From NCBI GenBank assembly GCA_013396755.1, contig VWZF01005810.1, forward strand, positions 2,732,949 through 2,796,948: a stretch of 64,000 nucleotides of DNA, in the 5' to 3' direction. Every line of letters starts with the position of its first letter. Position 1 is the stretch's first letter. A program made the position numbers and the translations under genes. The notes beneath the pieces were generated by a model that had not been told where the DNA came from, did not search any database, and saw nothing but the letters and a program-made list of their open reading frames with translations. Shown piece by piece: positions 39,701-52,067 of the stretch. The DNA is from Sclerurus mexicanus. Lineage: Eukaryota; Chordata; Aves; Passeriformes; Furnariidae.

Positions 39701-42500
39701 TCCCCACAACAGGCAACAATCAGTTAAGAATAATTGATTTGCTGATACAAATACAGACCAGCCAGAGAACAGCGTTGCTGAACAGATGTTTTATGCTTAC
39801 ATTAGATGTAATAAGCTCTGCAGTCACTGCAGGTCACTGGGAGAAGCCTGGTATTTACTGCAGCAACCATAATTTTCTGGCTACTTCTCTTCTGTCCCCA
39901 CCTCCAACATGCTGCAGAGAAATTAAATTCCCACAGACATCTGCATGCTTCCAGTGGATAAGTACATTCTGGGATACTTATAAACACACAATAATGCTTT
40001 CTAATTGGGCAATAATTTTACATCATGTTTTAATTGGAAAAAAAAAATCACTACTCTTAAGGACAAATTAGAAAGACTGCTATTGAGTGAAGCATTCTGT
40101 GAGCTTAAGAAACATGACCCCCTACAGAGAAACAATTCATACTAAAGTTCTCAGTTTGGAGGGAAATCTCAGAAGAGTTGTGAAGGATACTGTGAGCTCT
40201 ATATAAACAATCTCAAGGCATTTGACAAATGTCTATAAGGCTGGTAAAGAATGCTTAGGGACCATTTTACTCAGAACTTATTTACCTTATTATCTGTGCT
40301 CTTTCAACCCTACATAAATTGTTTGTTTCTTCCCTTAAATTGTGTGCTTGTAAGCTGTTTTCTACCTACCGATGGTTGTGGTTCAGATCCATCCATCCAT
40401 CCAGATTTAACAAGTGGTGTAAGCAGCCAAGGGACCAGTATTTTATTAATCATAAATAGTATGATAAATAGCATCATCACAGACATAAGCTGCATGAACG
40501 GTGCGGAAAGACCTTAGCACAGCAACCACGAACTCTGGGCAAAACACCAGCATCCTTCTGCAGCCTGCCTTTATGCTAACAACAACAAGTCCTAACAACA
40601 ATTAATTGACTGAATGTAAAATCAGTGGGTTATTCAAAACAGAGAAAATATTTCACTTAAGATTAAAGTATTTTTCTATCTTAAAAATACTATACGAAGT
40701 AGTAAAATAATTACATTGTGTATATATTATATAAATGTTCCCATATACGTGTGTGTGTATGTATACATAAAAGAAAATACATGTCTGCATATTAGGAGGA
40801 GAAGGCTATCTACTAAGATGATGTTTATCACGGAATAAGGTTCAGAGGAGAGGTAAACAGAGAACACCTCCCTCTTCTGTCTGAGATAGAGATCTTTCTG
40901 AAGAACAGCTACCCCTCCTTTTGCTCCCCACAGTCCTACGAAGTCAGACAGTATTGTTCTCACCTTTGGAGACAGCAAACAAACACATACAGGATAAAAC
41001 TCATGTGGATATTTAGACATACAGCCTCCTATTGATTTCAAAAGGTAAGTAAGAGACAAAAATAACCTTTTGTCAACCATCCCCTAAGGGACTTTGGAGC
41101 ACTATAATGAAACAAGTCTGACAAAATGTATAAAAATCCAAGTTTCAAGCTAGTACCTTGACCATAACGCTATCCTTTCCTTTCTCTCTGTACTCGAGAG
41201 CTCTGACTGAGGATCTGTTGTGCAACCTGTCAGAAAAAAGACAGAGCCAGAACTGCAGCAAAGTCAGCCCCATGCTGAGGCACAGGGGCAGGGGCAGTAT
41301 GGGGAAGGGGGTGCAACGGAGAGGCACAGGGAGCTGCACTCATGGCAAGGACTGCAGAATGAAAAATCCAAGAATCCAAATATCAGGGTGCTTAGCAAGA
41401 AGAACAAAAGGACCTCTTTCTGGGGGGAGAGGGGGCAGGGGAAGGAAACCTTTAAAAGAGTAAGCACCTAAGTACTTTTATCCAGGATGTCAGAAGATGG
41501 CAAATTTTATTCATTCTGAGATCAGAGTCCTAATGGAAGGAGATGAGGTGACCCAGAGACTGCAGATCAAAACTTACATAAGACAAGGGAATCTTCTCTC
41601 CCAGAGCTGTTCTTCCATGCCCTTGATTAATGTATCGTAACAACAATTTGTACTGTTTGACACACTCAGTCTGACTACATTTGTATGCAGAATTCTATTG
41701 ATGTGAAAAAATAAAATAAAGTAAAAGGAATCTAATTAGCAAAGCTGTCCTGCTTCCAATGATTCTTTACTAGGAACTCTGTGTTCCTCTTCTGGATCAT
41801 TTGACTCCTGATTGATAAGAAAGCAGCTTGCTAACCTAGTCATATTCCTTGGCGAGCACAAGACCAAGTTCACTTTAATGCAAAACATGTTCCTAGCTGT
41901 TGGCTGTAGCAGGTGAAAAGTAAGAGGCCTGGTGTCCTTACAGCTCACAAGACATTTTCCATCTTTCATCAATCTAATAATCTAATCTTTTACTGAAGGC
42001 GGATTTTTTTTGATGTTGCATGATTGGCTTTTTAGTTTGTATGTAATTTTACTTCCCACTACAACAAGAAAATCCACAACAGAATTTAAACTGAAGCTGT
42101 GCACTAAAGGTCTGGAAGAAAACACTCTTTCTCAGGATACACCTGACCAAAAGCTCATGTCCCATGTAAGTGGACCTTAGCAAGCATGAAGGAAGAGAAG
42201 CAGCATTAAGACATTGCCAGAATGCAGTAAGCTTTCAAAGAAAGACTTGATAGCTCTCTACAGCTTTTAGAGTTATGATCTATGCCCTCCCTGCCTGAAA
42301 CTAATTCCAAACCTGTGTCACTTGCAGCACAAGACACAACATGTTTTTTCCTCATACAGCATTTCCCGTTTCTCCACCCACCGTTTCACCGTCCCATCTC
42401 CCATGACTCAATTTCCTGCCCTGCCAATTGTCTTACAGTCACCAAAAAGCCAGGTGGCCAACCCCAAGAGCTCGCCTTTACATTCTTCGTGCTGTAAGTG

Positions 42501-42522
42501 ACATATATATATCTATATATGT
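42501..42522. repeat. AT-rich inverted repeat
   Basis: ACATATATA (42,501-42,509) and TATATATGT (42,514-42,522) are exact reverse complements around four bases. It is a weak AT-only stem, most likely a degenerate TA microsatellite. Confidence 0.75.
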
Positions 42523-42714
42523 AAGTCTCTACACACATTCCTTCTCTATGACGCCAACCACACACAAGAAACTGCTTTGCTATCCACTGACTCACTGAGC
42601 ACCACACTTCCAGGAACAGCTTCTTGTGCCTCATAGGGTGCAGATGTACTTCTGTGATTCAGTTAGTGCAGCCTGGGTCTCGAGTGCTTGAAAGGATGGA
42701 AACACTTAAAAGTG

Positions 42715-42872
42715 CAAAGGAAAAAAGAAAAAAAAAAACCCACAACACACACACACTCCGGATGAAAAAAAAAACAACAACAACAACCACACCAAAAAAC
42801 AAAATCATCACCAAACAACCAATAAACCTCCCCCCTCCACAAACAAGCAAAATAAAAAACCCCAACCAGCCA
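42715..42872 (+). repeat. A/C-rich low-complexity tract
   Basis: Nearly all bases on the plus strand are A or C. The tract has A runs, a short CA repeat (about 42,743-42,754), a CAA repeat (about 42,775-42,788) and C runs, with few G or T. Open frames seen here on both strands (79-91 codons, Lys/Thr/Pro-rich or Phe/Val/Cys-rich) are products of this composition and are not genes. Confidence 0.8.
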
Positions 42873-44633
42873 AAATAAAGCCACATGCTGAAAACCAATT
42901 AATCTTTTAGTATCAGGCAGGAAACACCACAACCTCAAAAGAGATCAGGTACAAAATGAAAGGAGGAAAGAACAGCTAGTTGTTAAAGCAGTCAGCATTT
43001 TCATGGAAGGTTTACATCACAGCAAACCACATGCACCCACGAAGTCTCCTTGAAGGCAAGTGTGGTGACATTGAAAGACTGGTCACATTGATGGATTGAT
43101 GGATTGAGATGCCTGAGATGCCAACACAAAGTAAAATCTGTGTTCACCGACAAAAAAAACCCTCATCTTTAGATGACTCCAGGACAAAACAAAAGTTGCT
43201 GAGATCTCAGTAAGAACACTCAGTGGTATTAGGTTTTAGTAGAATGACAAGAATGTAGCCAAGATAAGTGCAATAAAAATCTTTACAAGTCAGCAAGGTC
43301 AGCTGGCTCTTCTCCATTGCCTGAAGATTTTCCAATTAGTTCCTGTATCCTTCTTCAGGCAGTTGTCTTACTTCCTCGGGGTTAAGAAAGCATTAGCATC
43401 TTTCATTCCAGGAAAATCAAGCTCTGCCACTTTTATATATCCCTCAGCCTCACTAGTCAAAATTTTCCATTTTTGTAATCAACACTTCAGGCCCAAACCA
43501 ATTTTTGTCTATGCTTTCATCATTTTGAAAATGAACCAAATCACGGTCATTGAATTACAGTTTCTTTCCTGTAACAAGATCTCCATTCAGTCTTTATTAT
43601 TCTGTGAAAATTAAGACTAAAGTATCAATTCTGGTTGATAAGGAAATCATTCATCACTGACTGTTAATGTGCACATACTCCTAAACCTATGACTGTGCAG
43701 CACAAATCCCACAAGCCCAAAATCCTCGCTAACATTACAGACAACCGTATCCACATCCAAATATGAACTAGACAAATGTTGTCTTCAGCAGATGCACAGC
43801 TTTACCCCGGGGAACTTCTTCACCATTTTTCTCAAAATTACTTTGATTTAGACTGTTTCACGCACAATTCCCAGCTCCTTACAGTCTCAGTACCTCTCCC
43901 TCCTCAGTTGAATGAGAGGCACTAAGATGAATATGTTTCAATCTATTTACGATTGCTTTGGGGACTACGACTAGTTTGCTCTTTATTTGAGGCCACAAAC
44001 ACCATTTTGAGAGAAGAAAAGAAACAAACCAAAACCATAAAAGAACAAAATTTCAAAATCTCTTTATACACTGATTTGACTGTACCATAAACACACACAT
44101 CCTTATGATCAGATTATTCTGATGTTTTCAGGTCAAGATTTGTAGCTTGTAGCATGCAAAAACCCCCACTTGGTATCCTGTCTTTTCTTTCTGTGCTATT
44201 GTACATGCAAACAGCAAAAAGTCCTAAGTTCCCCATAGCATATAAATGTCATCATTACCTATCCTAATGTGCTAATTTCTATTACTCTGAACTTGATGAA
44301 ACGATTCTGTTAAACAATGATTGCAGACAAACATTTTGTCTAAGTACATATCATTATCCATCATTTTATAGGCTCTCCCTAGGAACCCAGCTCTCCCCTA
44401 ACCTTGCTGGTTACTGCAAGTGATTTCAGTACAGTTCTCCTCCATAACACATTGCAGTGAATTCAGGATACACAGCCTGCAAGATTACACAATAACACAA
44501 AGCCTTGCTTTTTTTTTAGAACTCAAAAGCAAAATAGCACTTCTTACAAAGTTCATACCCTCAAACAACTGACTGTCAGGGTATTCTAACTGGATGCTGT
44601 GAAGACACAGACGGTGTCCCTGCAAGACCCTCT
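42873..44633. other. Unassigned non-coding DNA
   Basis: AT-rich sequence with no recognised feature other than the compound tandem repeat at 43,087-43,122. Open frames are below 90 codons. Confidence 0.45.
43087..43122. repeat. Compound tandem repeat (8-bp then 9-bp units)
   Basis: ATTGATGG occurs twice with a partial third copy (43,087-43,107), then runs into two exact copies of TGAGATGCC (43,105-43,122). Two different short units placed back to back suggest successive slippage events. Confidence 0.8.
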
Positions 44634-44755
44634 TAGAGGAGATAAGTGCTGGCAGAGTGGCCGTGGCTGGGGCCACCCTGCCTCGAGACAGCAGCCGCCA
44701 CTGCATTAGCCCTGTCCGGCCGTGCTGCCCACAGGGAACTGGCCCCATAGATGTC
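44634..44755. other. Small GC-rich, CpG-containing patch
   Basis: About 120 bp stand out as GC-rich against AT-rich flanks and hold several CpG dinucleotides (in GGCCGTGG, CTCGAG, AGCCGCC and TCCGGCCGTG). Overlapping minus-strand frames (87 and 79 codons) cross it without a recognisable domain. It could be a decayed repeat, a small regulatory element or a short exon. It is too short to count as a CpG island. Confidence 0.4.
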
Positions 44756-46000
44756 AGGTCTGACTTTGCTGACTCTCCATAATCCTTCTTTTTTGAGCAT
44801 ATGGATTGTTGGGGTTTTTTTAACCTCCTTATTTTCTTCTTTTACATGCTTTTCCCCCACACTATTCTTCATTTAAAATTGCACCCAAAACACCTAACAG
44901 TAGTACCAAAAGAATACCACCTATGATGTCATTATGCAATACTTCCCTTATTTTACAGTGCAGAGGCTTTCTTGCTTCTTCCAGCAATAAATCCAAGTTT
45001 ATGATAGAATTTTAAACATCTCAGTTCTTCAACTGCCAGCATTGGGATGTGGGAAGACTAATTTTCAGAGAAATTACTAAATGTCCACGGAAGCTCTCAT
45101 GCACAATTGGATTGAGCCTTCATCTCTCTGCTAGCCCTGCTGACCTTAGTGCATACAGCTGCTTGCATAAACTGGCAGTACATAAATACAGTGTCATATA
45201 GGAAAATAAAAAAACCTACTTAGTTTCCAAAACATTTTATGTTATTTGAAAGAAATAGGTTATTCAAAGTGAAGAACCACTACTGTGTAATATCATTAGA
45301 AGTGCCCATCATTGGACTCAATGCCTTTGGAAAATATTCTTTGAGATAACTATCAGCAAGAATGAAAATCTTTGCCTGATTTCCAGCATGACACTCACTG
45401 ACCTCTCCCTCCCCCACATATATGCATGCAAAAATAAAAATGTTATCAATTTAACTCATAGTCAAAAAGCCCCACTAGCACATTAAGAACTTCTCAAAAA
45501 ATATGACAAAATAAACAGCAGAGGAAAACAAAAACATTTTTCATACACCAACTACCCCAACTCGAGGACAGAATTTTCTTGGTTCATTTACTTTCCAGAA
45601 GAGCTGCAGGCATGCAGCTTCCATACTCTTGTACAAAAACATCAAGCCATGAATTTTGCTGACTGTCTGATCCTTCACCTCTCCAAATAAATGGTGCTTA
45701 TGCCTTTAGGGTATCATGTAACTCTGCTCTTCAGTGTTGGATTGTCTGTTTCTGTAGCACTTGCTAACAGCACAGCTCCCTGCAGCAAGCTTGATGGGAA
45801 TAAATAAAATGTAAACTTGCTAAGAGTCCAAGGCAAAAATGAATAGAAAAGCTATTCTGAATAAATAGGGATACTATTTGCAAGGACTCAAATAGAGGCC
45901 GAGCCTTAATGCTAGACACAAATGAAGAATTAGGGAAAAAACATGTCTGAAGTGACTCTACACAGCTGATAAAAAGGCATTTTTATTAAACAGCTGAATT
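44756..46000. other. Unassigned non-coding DNA
   Basis: AT-rich sequence with no recognised gene or repeat before the CR1 3' end at 46,001. Confidence 0.45.
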
Positions 46001-46806
46001 ATAGAATCAGAGAATCATTTAGATTGGAAAAGATGTTTGAGAACATTGAGTACAACCATTAATCCAGCACTGCCAAATCCACCACTAAAACATGTCTCTA
46101 AGTGCCACATGTACACAGCTTTTAAATACATCCAAGAATGGCAACTCAACCATTTCCCTGGGCAGCCTGTTCCAATGCTTGACAACCCCTTTGGCAAAGA
46201 ATATTTTCCTAATATCCAATTTAAATCTCCCCTGGTGCAACTTGAGGCCATTTCTTCTCATCCTTTCACTTGAAGCATCGTAGAAGAGACCAACCCACAC
46301 TTTGTGACCACATCCCTTCAGGTAGTTGTAGAGAGCAGTAAGGTCTCCCCTGAGCCTCCTTTTCTCCAGGCTAAACAAGCCCAGCTCCCTCAGCTGCTCT
46401 TCACTGGATTTATTCTCTAGACCCTTCACAGCTCCCTCGCCCTTCTCCGGACTCACTCCAGCACCCCTTTCTTGTCCTGAGGGGCCCAAAACTGAACACA
46501 GGATTCAAGGTGCAGTGCCAAGTACAGTAGCATGATCACTGCCGCAGTCCTGCTGGCCACAATATTGCTAATAGAGGCCAGGATGCCACTGGTCTTCTTG
46601 GCCACCTGGGCACATGCTGGCTCATGTTCAGCTGGCTGTTTACCAGTCTGTCCAGGTACCTCTGTGGAGCCTTCCTGGCCTCCTCCACTCCCACCCAAAT
46701 TGGTGTCATCTGCAAACTCACTGAGGATGCTCTTGATTCCCTTGTCCAGGTCATTGATAAAGATATTAAACAGGACTGGCCCAAATACTTGGGCCATCTC
46801 TCCTAA
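46001..46806 (-). mobile_element. CR1 retrotransposon, 5'-truncated copy
   Basis: CR1 elements are non-LTR retrotransposons that insert by target-primed reverse transcription and are usually 5'-truncated. Read on the minus strand, this copy starts inside ORF2. It passes through the reverse-transcriptase catalytic block and the conserved C-terminal region, then the 3' untranslated region. It ends in the short ATTCT-type terminal repeat (ATAGAATCAGAGAATCA on the plus strand at 46,001-46,017). About 0.8 kb of an element that is about 4.5 kb when full length remains. Frameshifts and an internal deletion make it inactive. The 5' break near 46,806 is approximate. Confidence 0.93.
46085..46797 (-). 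pseudogene. CR1 ORF2 (reverse transcriptase) C-terminal remnant
   Basis: Translation on the minus strand gives GPVLFNIFINDLDKG followed by FADDTNLGG. The FADD tetrad (46,705-46,716) is the reverse-transcriptase catalytic motif. Shortly after it the frame is disturbed: the sequence jumps to the later AQVAKK...ILASI...VASR region, so the segment between the catalytic motif and the thumb-like region is deleted. A shift also lies near SQLNMSQ. An in-frame TGA follows the VQFWAP block near 46,453. The rest, LRELGLFSLEKRRLRGDL, LKLHQGRF and KHWNRLPREMV, continues in another frame. Endonuclease and upstream RT motifs are absent. It is not functional. Confidence 0.9.
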
Positions 46807-49800
46807 AACTCTGAAAAGGCATCAGTTTTGATTTTTAAAACTGCCTCTAGAGGCTGAAAAAATTCTGGTATGGAGAAGGGAATCTCATCACTTTATCTCA
46901 TCTGCTTTTTTGCCCAAATGCAAAATAGAAAATATTACTAACATAAAATTTGCCTTGCCAGGGTTTGATGTTTTGCCAAGACACATATTTGAGATGTTTT
47001 GGTATTGACAGTGCACAGTCTCCTCTATTTGTCTGAGAGCACGCTCACCTGCAGTATCCTAGCTATTTTCTTATCCCTGTGTGATGAAGTTGGTCATTCT
47101 GTGTCTCATGGCAGGCTGCACCCAGTGTCTTATTATGTTTTGTTTCAGGGGAGCAGAGAGGATTTCCCACCTGTTGGACACCCTTCAAGTCCTCTTATTT
47201 GCAACTTGTTAATGACTGAGAAACGGGTAATGCAGTTTTTAACATAAAATGTCCCTTTCACTTTTATGAGTCTACTTGATTCTTCCTAAATAAATCATAA
47301 CCATAGACACTGATATTGCAATTGCAACTTTTTCTATAAGGTTTCATTCTGAAATGTTTTGTTGCATCATGACTTAAAGGAGAGCATTTTGCTCTTTATA
47401 TAGACTACAAGGGAGTTGGCTAACCTAATCAAGGTGAAGAAGGCAGAGATATTGCCACTGATTTCCTGCATTAATTCATCTATCTTCCTGCTGCTCAGAA
47501 AGGTTACAACATTCCCACATGCACAGAAGTCAGGCTTCCATCCTCCTACTGTTAAATCACATTTTTCCTTTTGCTCTCACAGGGTGGCTCTGTAATAGCA
47601 CACAGAAATCATCAAGACAGACAAGACAATTTTTCAAATAACAGTTTATGAGCACTGCTATATACTCATTATAAAAAAGAATCAATACTTTAAAATAACT
47701 CTTGAAGGTAGGAACACATTCTATTATGCATCTAGAAAGTCACTGTGAAATATACTGATCAGAAATCCCTTCACAATATCTATTTTCCTTTTAATTTATA
47801 AAATATTACTTAAATAATATGTGGTTTTAAAAGTCCAGCTTCATCTGATACAACAGCCTATGCCACTAGATAAATACAAGATACAGAAATTCCTAACAAT
47901 GGAGTTTTAACATCTTTTATTAATGTAGTAGCATTTTTGCAACAGATGAAAAGTACTACAGGTTATATCAAAGTTAGCAGCCCACCAGACTGCACTACTA
48001 ATTACAAAACATACCCACCTCCAGTTCCACATGGCATCCCTCTTTAGCAAGCAGTCAAGAGGTAGCACTTCTCCCTATTTCAGAACCTTCCAGATATCTG
48101 GTGAGCTCATTTAACATATAGGAAAACAGGCAGCCCAGCTAAGAATAACAACAATAAGGAAACTCCCTCCTGGATATTCTAGAACCTGATTGAACTGAAG
48201 TGTCACTGCACAACAACTAAAACCCACCTCATCTGCCTTGATTTCTCATCAATCAACTTCAGAAGTGCTTTACTCTCACAACAAAGGTCACCGTATGCAA
48301 AAGCTAAAGAACTACTGCTCAAGTGTCCTGGGAAGGAGGTGAACTGTGCATCCCCATTCCTACATACGAGGTTTACACGTTGGCAACTTCCGTGAGTGCT
48401 GGAGTCTGCCAGTAGCCAAAGTTTTTGCCATTCTGACTTAAGAGCTCTCTGGCTCTCTTCCAAATCCACTGATGCACACGGGCTTTAACCCCTTTGTCCA
48501 GCCTCTCCAATATTCACTCTAAATAAAAGCTACATCCTCTTAATGGAGGTGGCATAGGCACGGCATGGCTGCTATTACAATTTCAAATAACAATGGGAAT
48601 TGAAGCACATCACCTACAATTACTCCAAACGCATTCAATCCCTGCAGACAGGGAAAAAAATATCAATATCTGATTTTCCAATTATTTCAATATATTGAAT
48701 TTCACTTCAAAAATATCTGAATTGTTCCAAGGGACAAAGTAGCACTTCTTTCCTAACTACGTGGCCAGAAAAACCCCCTGGACTGGCAGTTTTAAGCAAC
48801 TTGCCTTTTCAACCTAGTCCTGAAACACTGTAGTATTTACTGGATACAGGAGAGCTCGGTTGGCCATGATGCCTTTAGAACCACACAACCTGAAAAATAC
48901 TGGAATTAATTAACTTGCTCTTATTTTGAATATTCCATTGCCCAGGAAAAGACTTCTGACCTGCGAGGGAATTCCTGTTACACTTCATGTCTTTTTGAAT
49001 CACTACACCGATGTCATAGTGCCATAAGGCACGTAACACTTCTTATTACAAAATGCCTGAAAAAGTTTTTTAGAGCTTGCATCTCTCCAGGTGCTCAAAG
49101 ATGGAAGCAATCCATTGCTGAGCTCAGAGGATCAAAATATTCTGTAATTCAACTGCTGAGCACCATTTGACATACATGTTAGATGATTCTGGCCGTTCAT
49201 TCATTGCTGAATTCTTCCCATCAGTTGTTTGAGGTGAAGCAAAGCATCTGCAAAGGTCATACAGACTGCTTTTTCTGGACTACTTTTCTCACTCATTCTC
49301 TCCTTTCACCTCTGCAGTCTCCTACTTTCTTTTCCTTCTGTGTGCATGTATAGGCATTCTCACATAAAGGACATGCTACATTCCTTGGTAAGCACTGCAA
49401 CTCACAAGTAAAAGAATTACTGAGCTAAGCTTGTGGGGGAAAAGAGCTAAAAAATGAGCAAATGCTGTGTGTATATGCTTGAGTGAAAACAAGGCAGTAA
49501 AATATTCTGCAGATTTTCCTGGTTGACTTCACTCTGTACTCTGCAAGGGTAAAACAATCTCCTAAAACTGAAAGGGAACAAGGACTGAAAGTAAAGGGGA
49601 GTGTAAAGTATCTCTTTTCCCCTCCTGCCTTGGAAAATTATCAGGCTTTTTTAAACTACACATAAATTGTTACCCCATTTTTCCCTTCCTTACCCCTCAA
49701 CTCCTCATCAAAGAGCAACCAATCTTGTATGCAAGAGAAAAAAGACTACTATTGCTAATGTACCCATACAGAGGAACATATTTAGCATATCCTTAAATTT

Positions 49801-52036
49801 ATCATTATTAGGAACATATATAAGCCCATACTTAGAAGCTAAGTTTCTATTTTGGACCTTTCTGAGAACAGAAGGCACTGCTAATTTTAAAACAAACAGA
49901 AGTAAGAAAAAGATGAAAACTCTGTTGCACCTTTAAAAAGAATAAATTCACTATGAGACTATGATCTACAGAGTGCAAAATTTTGCTTCTTAAAATAATT
50001 TTGAAAGGAATGATTTTTCACATGCTTTCTTACACAGGCTCCCTCTTGACTAAAAGGGAGGTAAGAAACATCAAAGGCTAAATTGTTCGTGAGACCGCCT
50101 GAAGAAAAAGGTTCTTTCAGGTCAGCATGAAGGGTAATAACATTCACCTCAGCCTCAGCAATTAAGAAAATTGTCTCCATCTCTACAGGCATCAGTCTCT
50201 TGAAAAATGAAGGAACAATGTATTCAACACAAACATGAATGAAATGTTGACCAGACAGAAAAAGAGACTAAAAATATACTTGGATAACAAGAGACTCTTT
50301 TNGGCAATGCATTAAAATTATTTCCCTGGCTTCCATTCAGATGCTGTCCAAGCACAGCTTCATTGTTTGGCATGTCACTTGCATCTCCTCACGTCACCTT
50401 CATTCTCTCACTCCAATAACCTACACATAAAAATATACAGAGCCCTATTCTAGGATTCAGCAGTATTAACTCAATAGCCAGCAGCAAAAACTGGAGCTTT
50501 CTTGATTCATAAAGAATTTTTAAAGGCCTTTTGAACTACAGAGCATAAGGACGGTGAAAGCTTACATCAAACTGATGCACAGGACTCTTTTAGGTTCACT
50601 TAGAAAGCAGGACTGTTCATTATCCGTGGTGAGAGGGGCTTGCCAGCCTACTGTGTGCTGTGTGTTCCCACAGGAAGGCAGTGCAACTGAGGAAAGGGAA
50701 TGCTGAATCTGAAATTCATTTCATCAGCCTAATACATTTTAGATTAATTACAGAAAATTATTTCCCACTTCACTTCCGCATCAACGGCTTTTTTTGGCTT
50801 CTCAAGCCTCTTCAGTGCACAATATTGGTTCCCTTCAGTCATCTGCTACTGAAATACAACCAGCACAGAATAGGACTGCACACAAACCTAACTGTTCTGC
50901 AGAATATGTATGAAGAAAGAAAAAGAGAACTATCCAAGTGAAATTCCAGAAGGTGATTCTGGTTGATGGAATCCCTCAAGCACCCCCTCAAAGCAGCAGA
51001 AAATGCACCATCAAGCAGATGGGGATATCATCATTATTATTTTGCTTTAAGGAAATGCTGACATTTTATGGTTAAAAGTCAGGAATAGCCAGCTCACTGC
51101 CCAGAGAGGATGAATTAGGGCTCCTGCTGATAAACTGTCTTTTCAGCCCACCTTCCTGGCATCCCTTGTGTGCTCCTTTTCACTCCTCCACTGTGCAGCA
51201 CACATCTTCTCCAGTCTTCTTCCACTGCTCATCACTGCTGCCTCACTGCCACAGACAAAAGGCTCCTCTTCCTCTGCGGAGCAAGAATCGGGATATACCC
51301 TGCCCTACTGCTGTGTTGCTGCCTGTCCCTGCAAATCACCCTGGATTATCTCTGTGGAGCAACACAGAGACGGAGCTGCAGCAAGACATCAGCAGCCCTT
51401 CCATTTTCAGCATGCTTCTGTCTTATTAGGCAATACGCCTAAACTAGTAGCAAACTAAAAGGAAAATACGAAGGATGAGTTTGATAAGGGAGGCCTTATC
51501 AGCCTTTGGTGCCGTCAAACCTACCAGAAATGGGGGAAGGGAGGCAGTTTTAAAGGCAATGCTTTTCCACACTGCAGTATCTTGGAGCCAGACTCCGCTG
51601 AGCACACGCAGCACACACAATAGACACAGTTGCCCTGGCAACAGCATCACAAGGAAATTTTTCAGTAAAGCATCTTGCTTTTTACCAAGGTTACTTTCAG
51701 ATAACCACTTAGCACAGAAATCCATATGGATCAGACAACATCTTGCATCTGCCTTGAACATGCCTGCAGGAAAAGATGCGATGGCCACACCACAGGGAAG
51801 AACAAGGCACTGCACAAGTAAAGCAGGGAACTGGGCTCTTAAACCACCCAACACGCCATCTGACAGCAACAGCTTGCAAGCTCATATATTGTCACCTCAC
51901 GACAGGCTAAAAGTGTGATCAGTTGTAATCAAATGTGCTTTAATCTTTCTTTTGTTTTCTTAAAAATTACTCTAAATAGAGCTACTGCACATTTCTGCAA
52001 CAAGAGACTTAAGTTTCTAATACTGATCACCATCTC
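46807..52036. other. Unassigned non-coding DNA
   Basis: No recognised gene or transposon between the CR1 copy and the A-rich repeat at 52,037. At 51,166-51,918 several frames of 87-147 codons overlap on both strands. They share no known domain and mirror one another, so I treat them as chance. Position 50,302 is an unresolved base. Confidence 0.45.
50302..50302. other. Ambiguous base (n)
   Basis: The only non-ACGT character in the window. It follows a run of T and marks an unresolved position in the assembly. Confidence 1.
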
Positions 52037-52067
52037 AAAAAAAAAAAAAACAAGAAGAAAAAAAAAA
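52037..52067 (+). repeat. A-rich simple repeat
   Basis: A14 (52,037-52,050), then CAAGAAG, then A10 (52,058-52,067). It could be a decayed poly(A) tail, but no processed gene copy is visible upstream. Confidence 0.8.

Larger units (their letters stand above)
32833..42714. other. Unassigned non-coding DNA (about 10 kb)
   Basis: No gene, CR1 tail or LTR recognised. It contains an A15 run (35,866-35,880), a short TG/TA-rich stretch near 40,745-40,770 and a small CCAT repeat near 40,388-40,400. Open frames reach 138 codons (38,762-39,178, plus) but begin in an A-rich run and carry no recognisable domain. Confidence 0.45.

Noticed and set aside
40375..40405. GGTTCAGATCC resembling a tRNA B box
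   Set aside because: No A box at the right distance and no cloverleaf pairing. The string runs into a CCAT simple repeat.
42624..42938. Lys/Thr-rich and Phe/Val/Cys-rich open frames
   Set aside because: They are translations of the A/C-rich low-complexity tract.
51166..51918. Cluster of overlapping frames of 87-147 codons on both strands
   Set aside because: Mirror-image openness on both strands indicates low stop density. No frame carries a protein motif and none has exon-like boundaries that I can see.
52037..52067. A14...A10 run as a poly(A) tail of a processed pseudogene
   Set aside because: No gene-like sequence or target duplication is visible upstream or around it.
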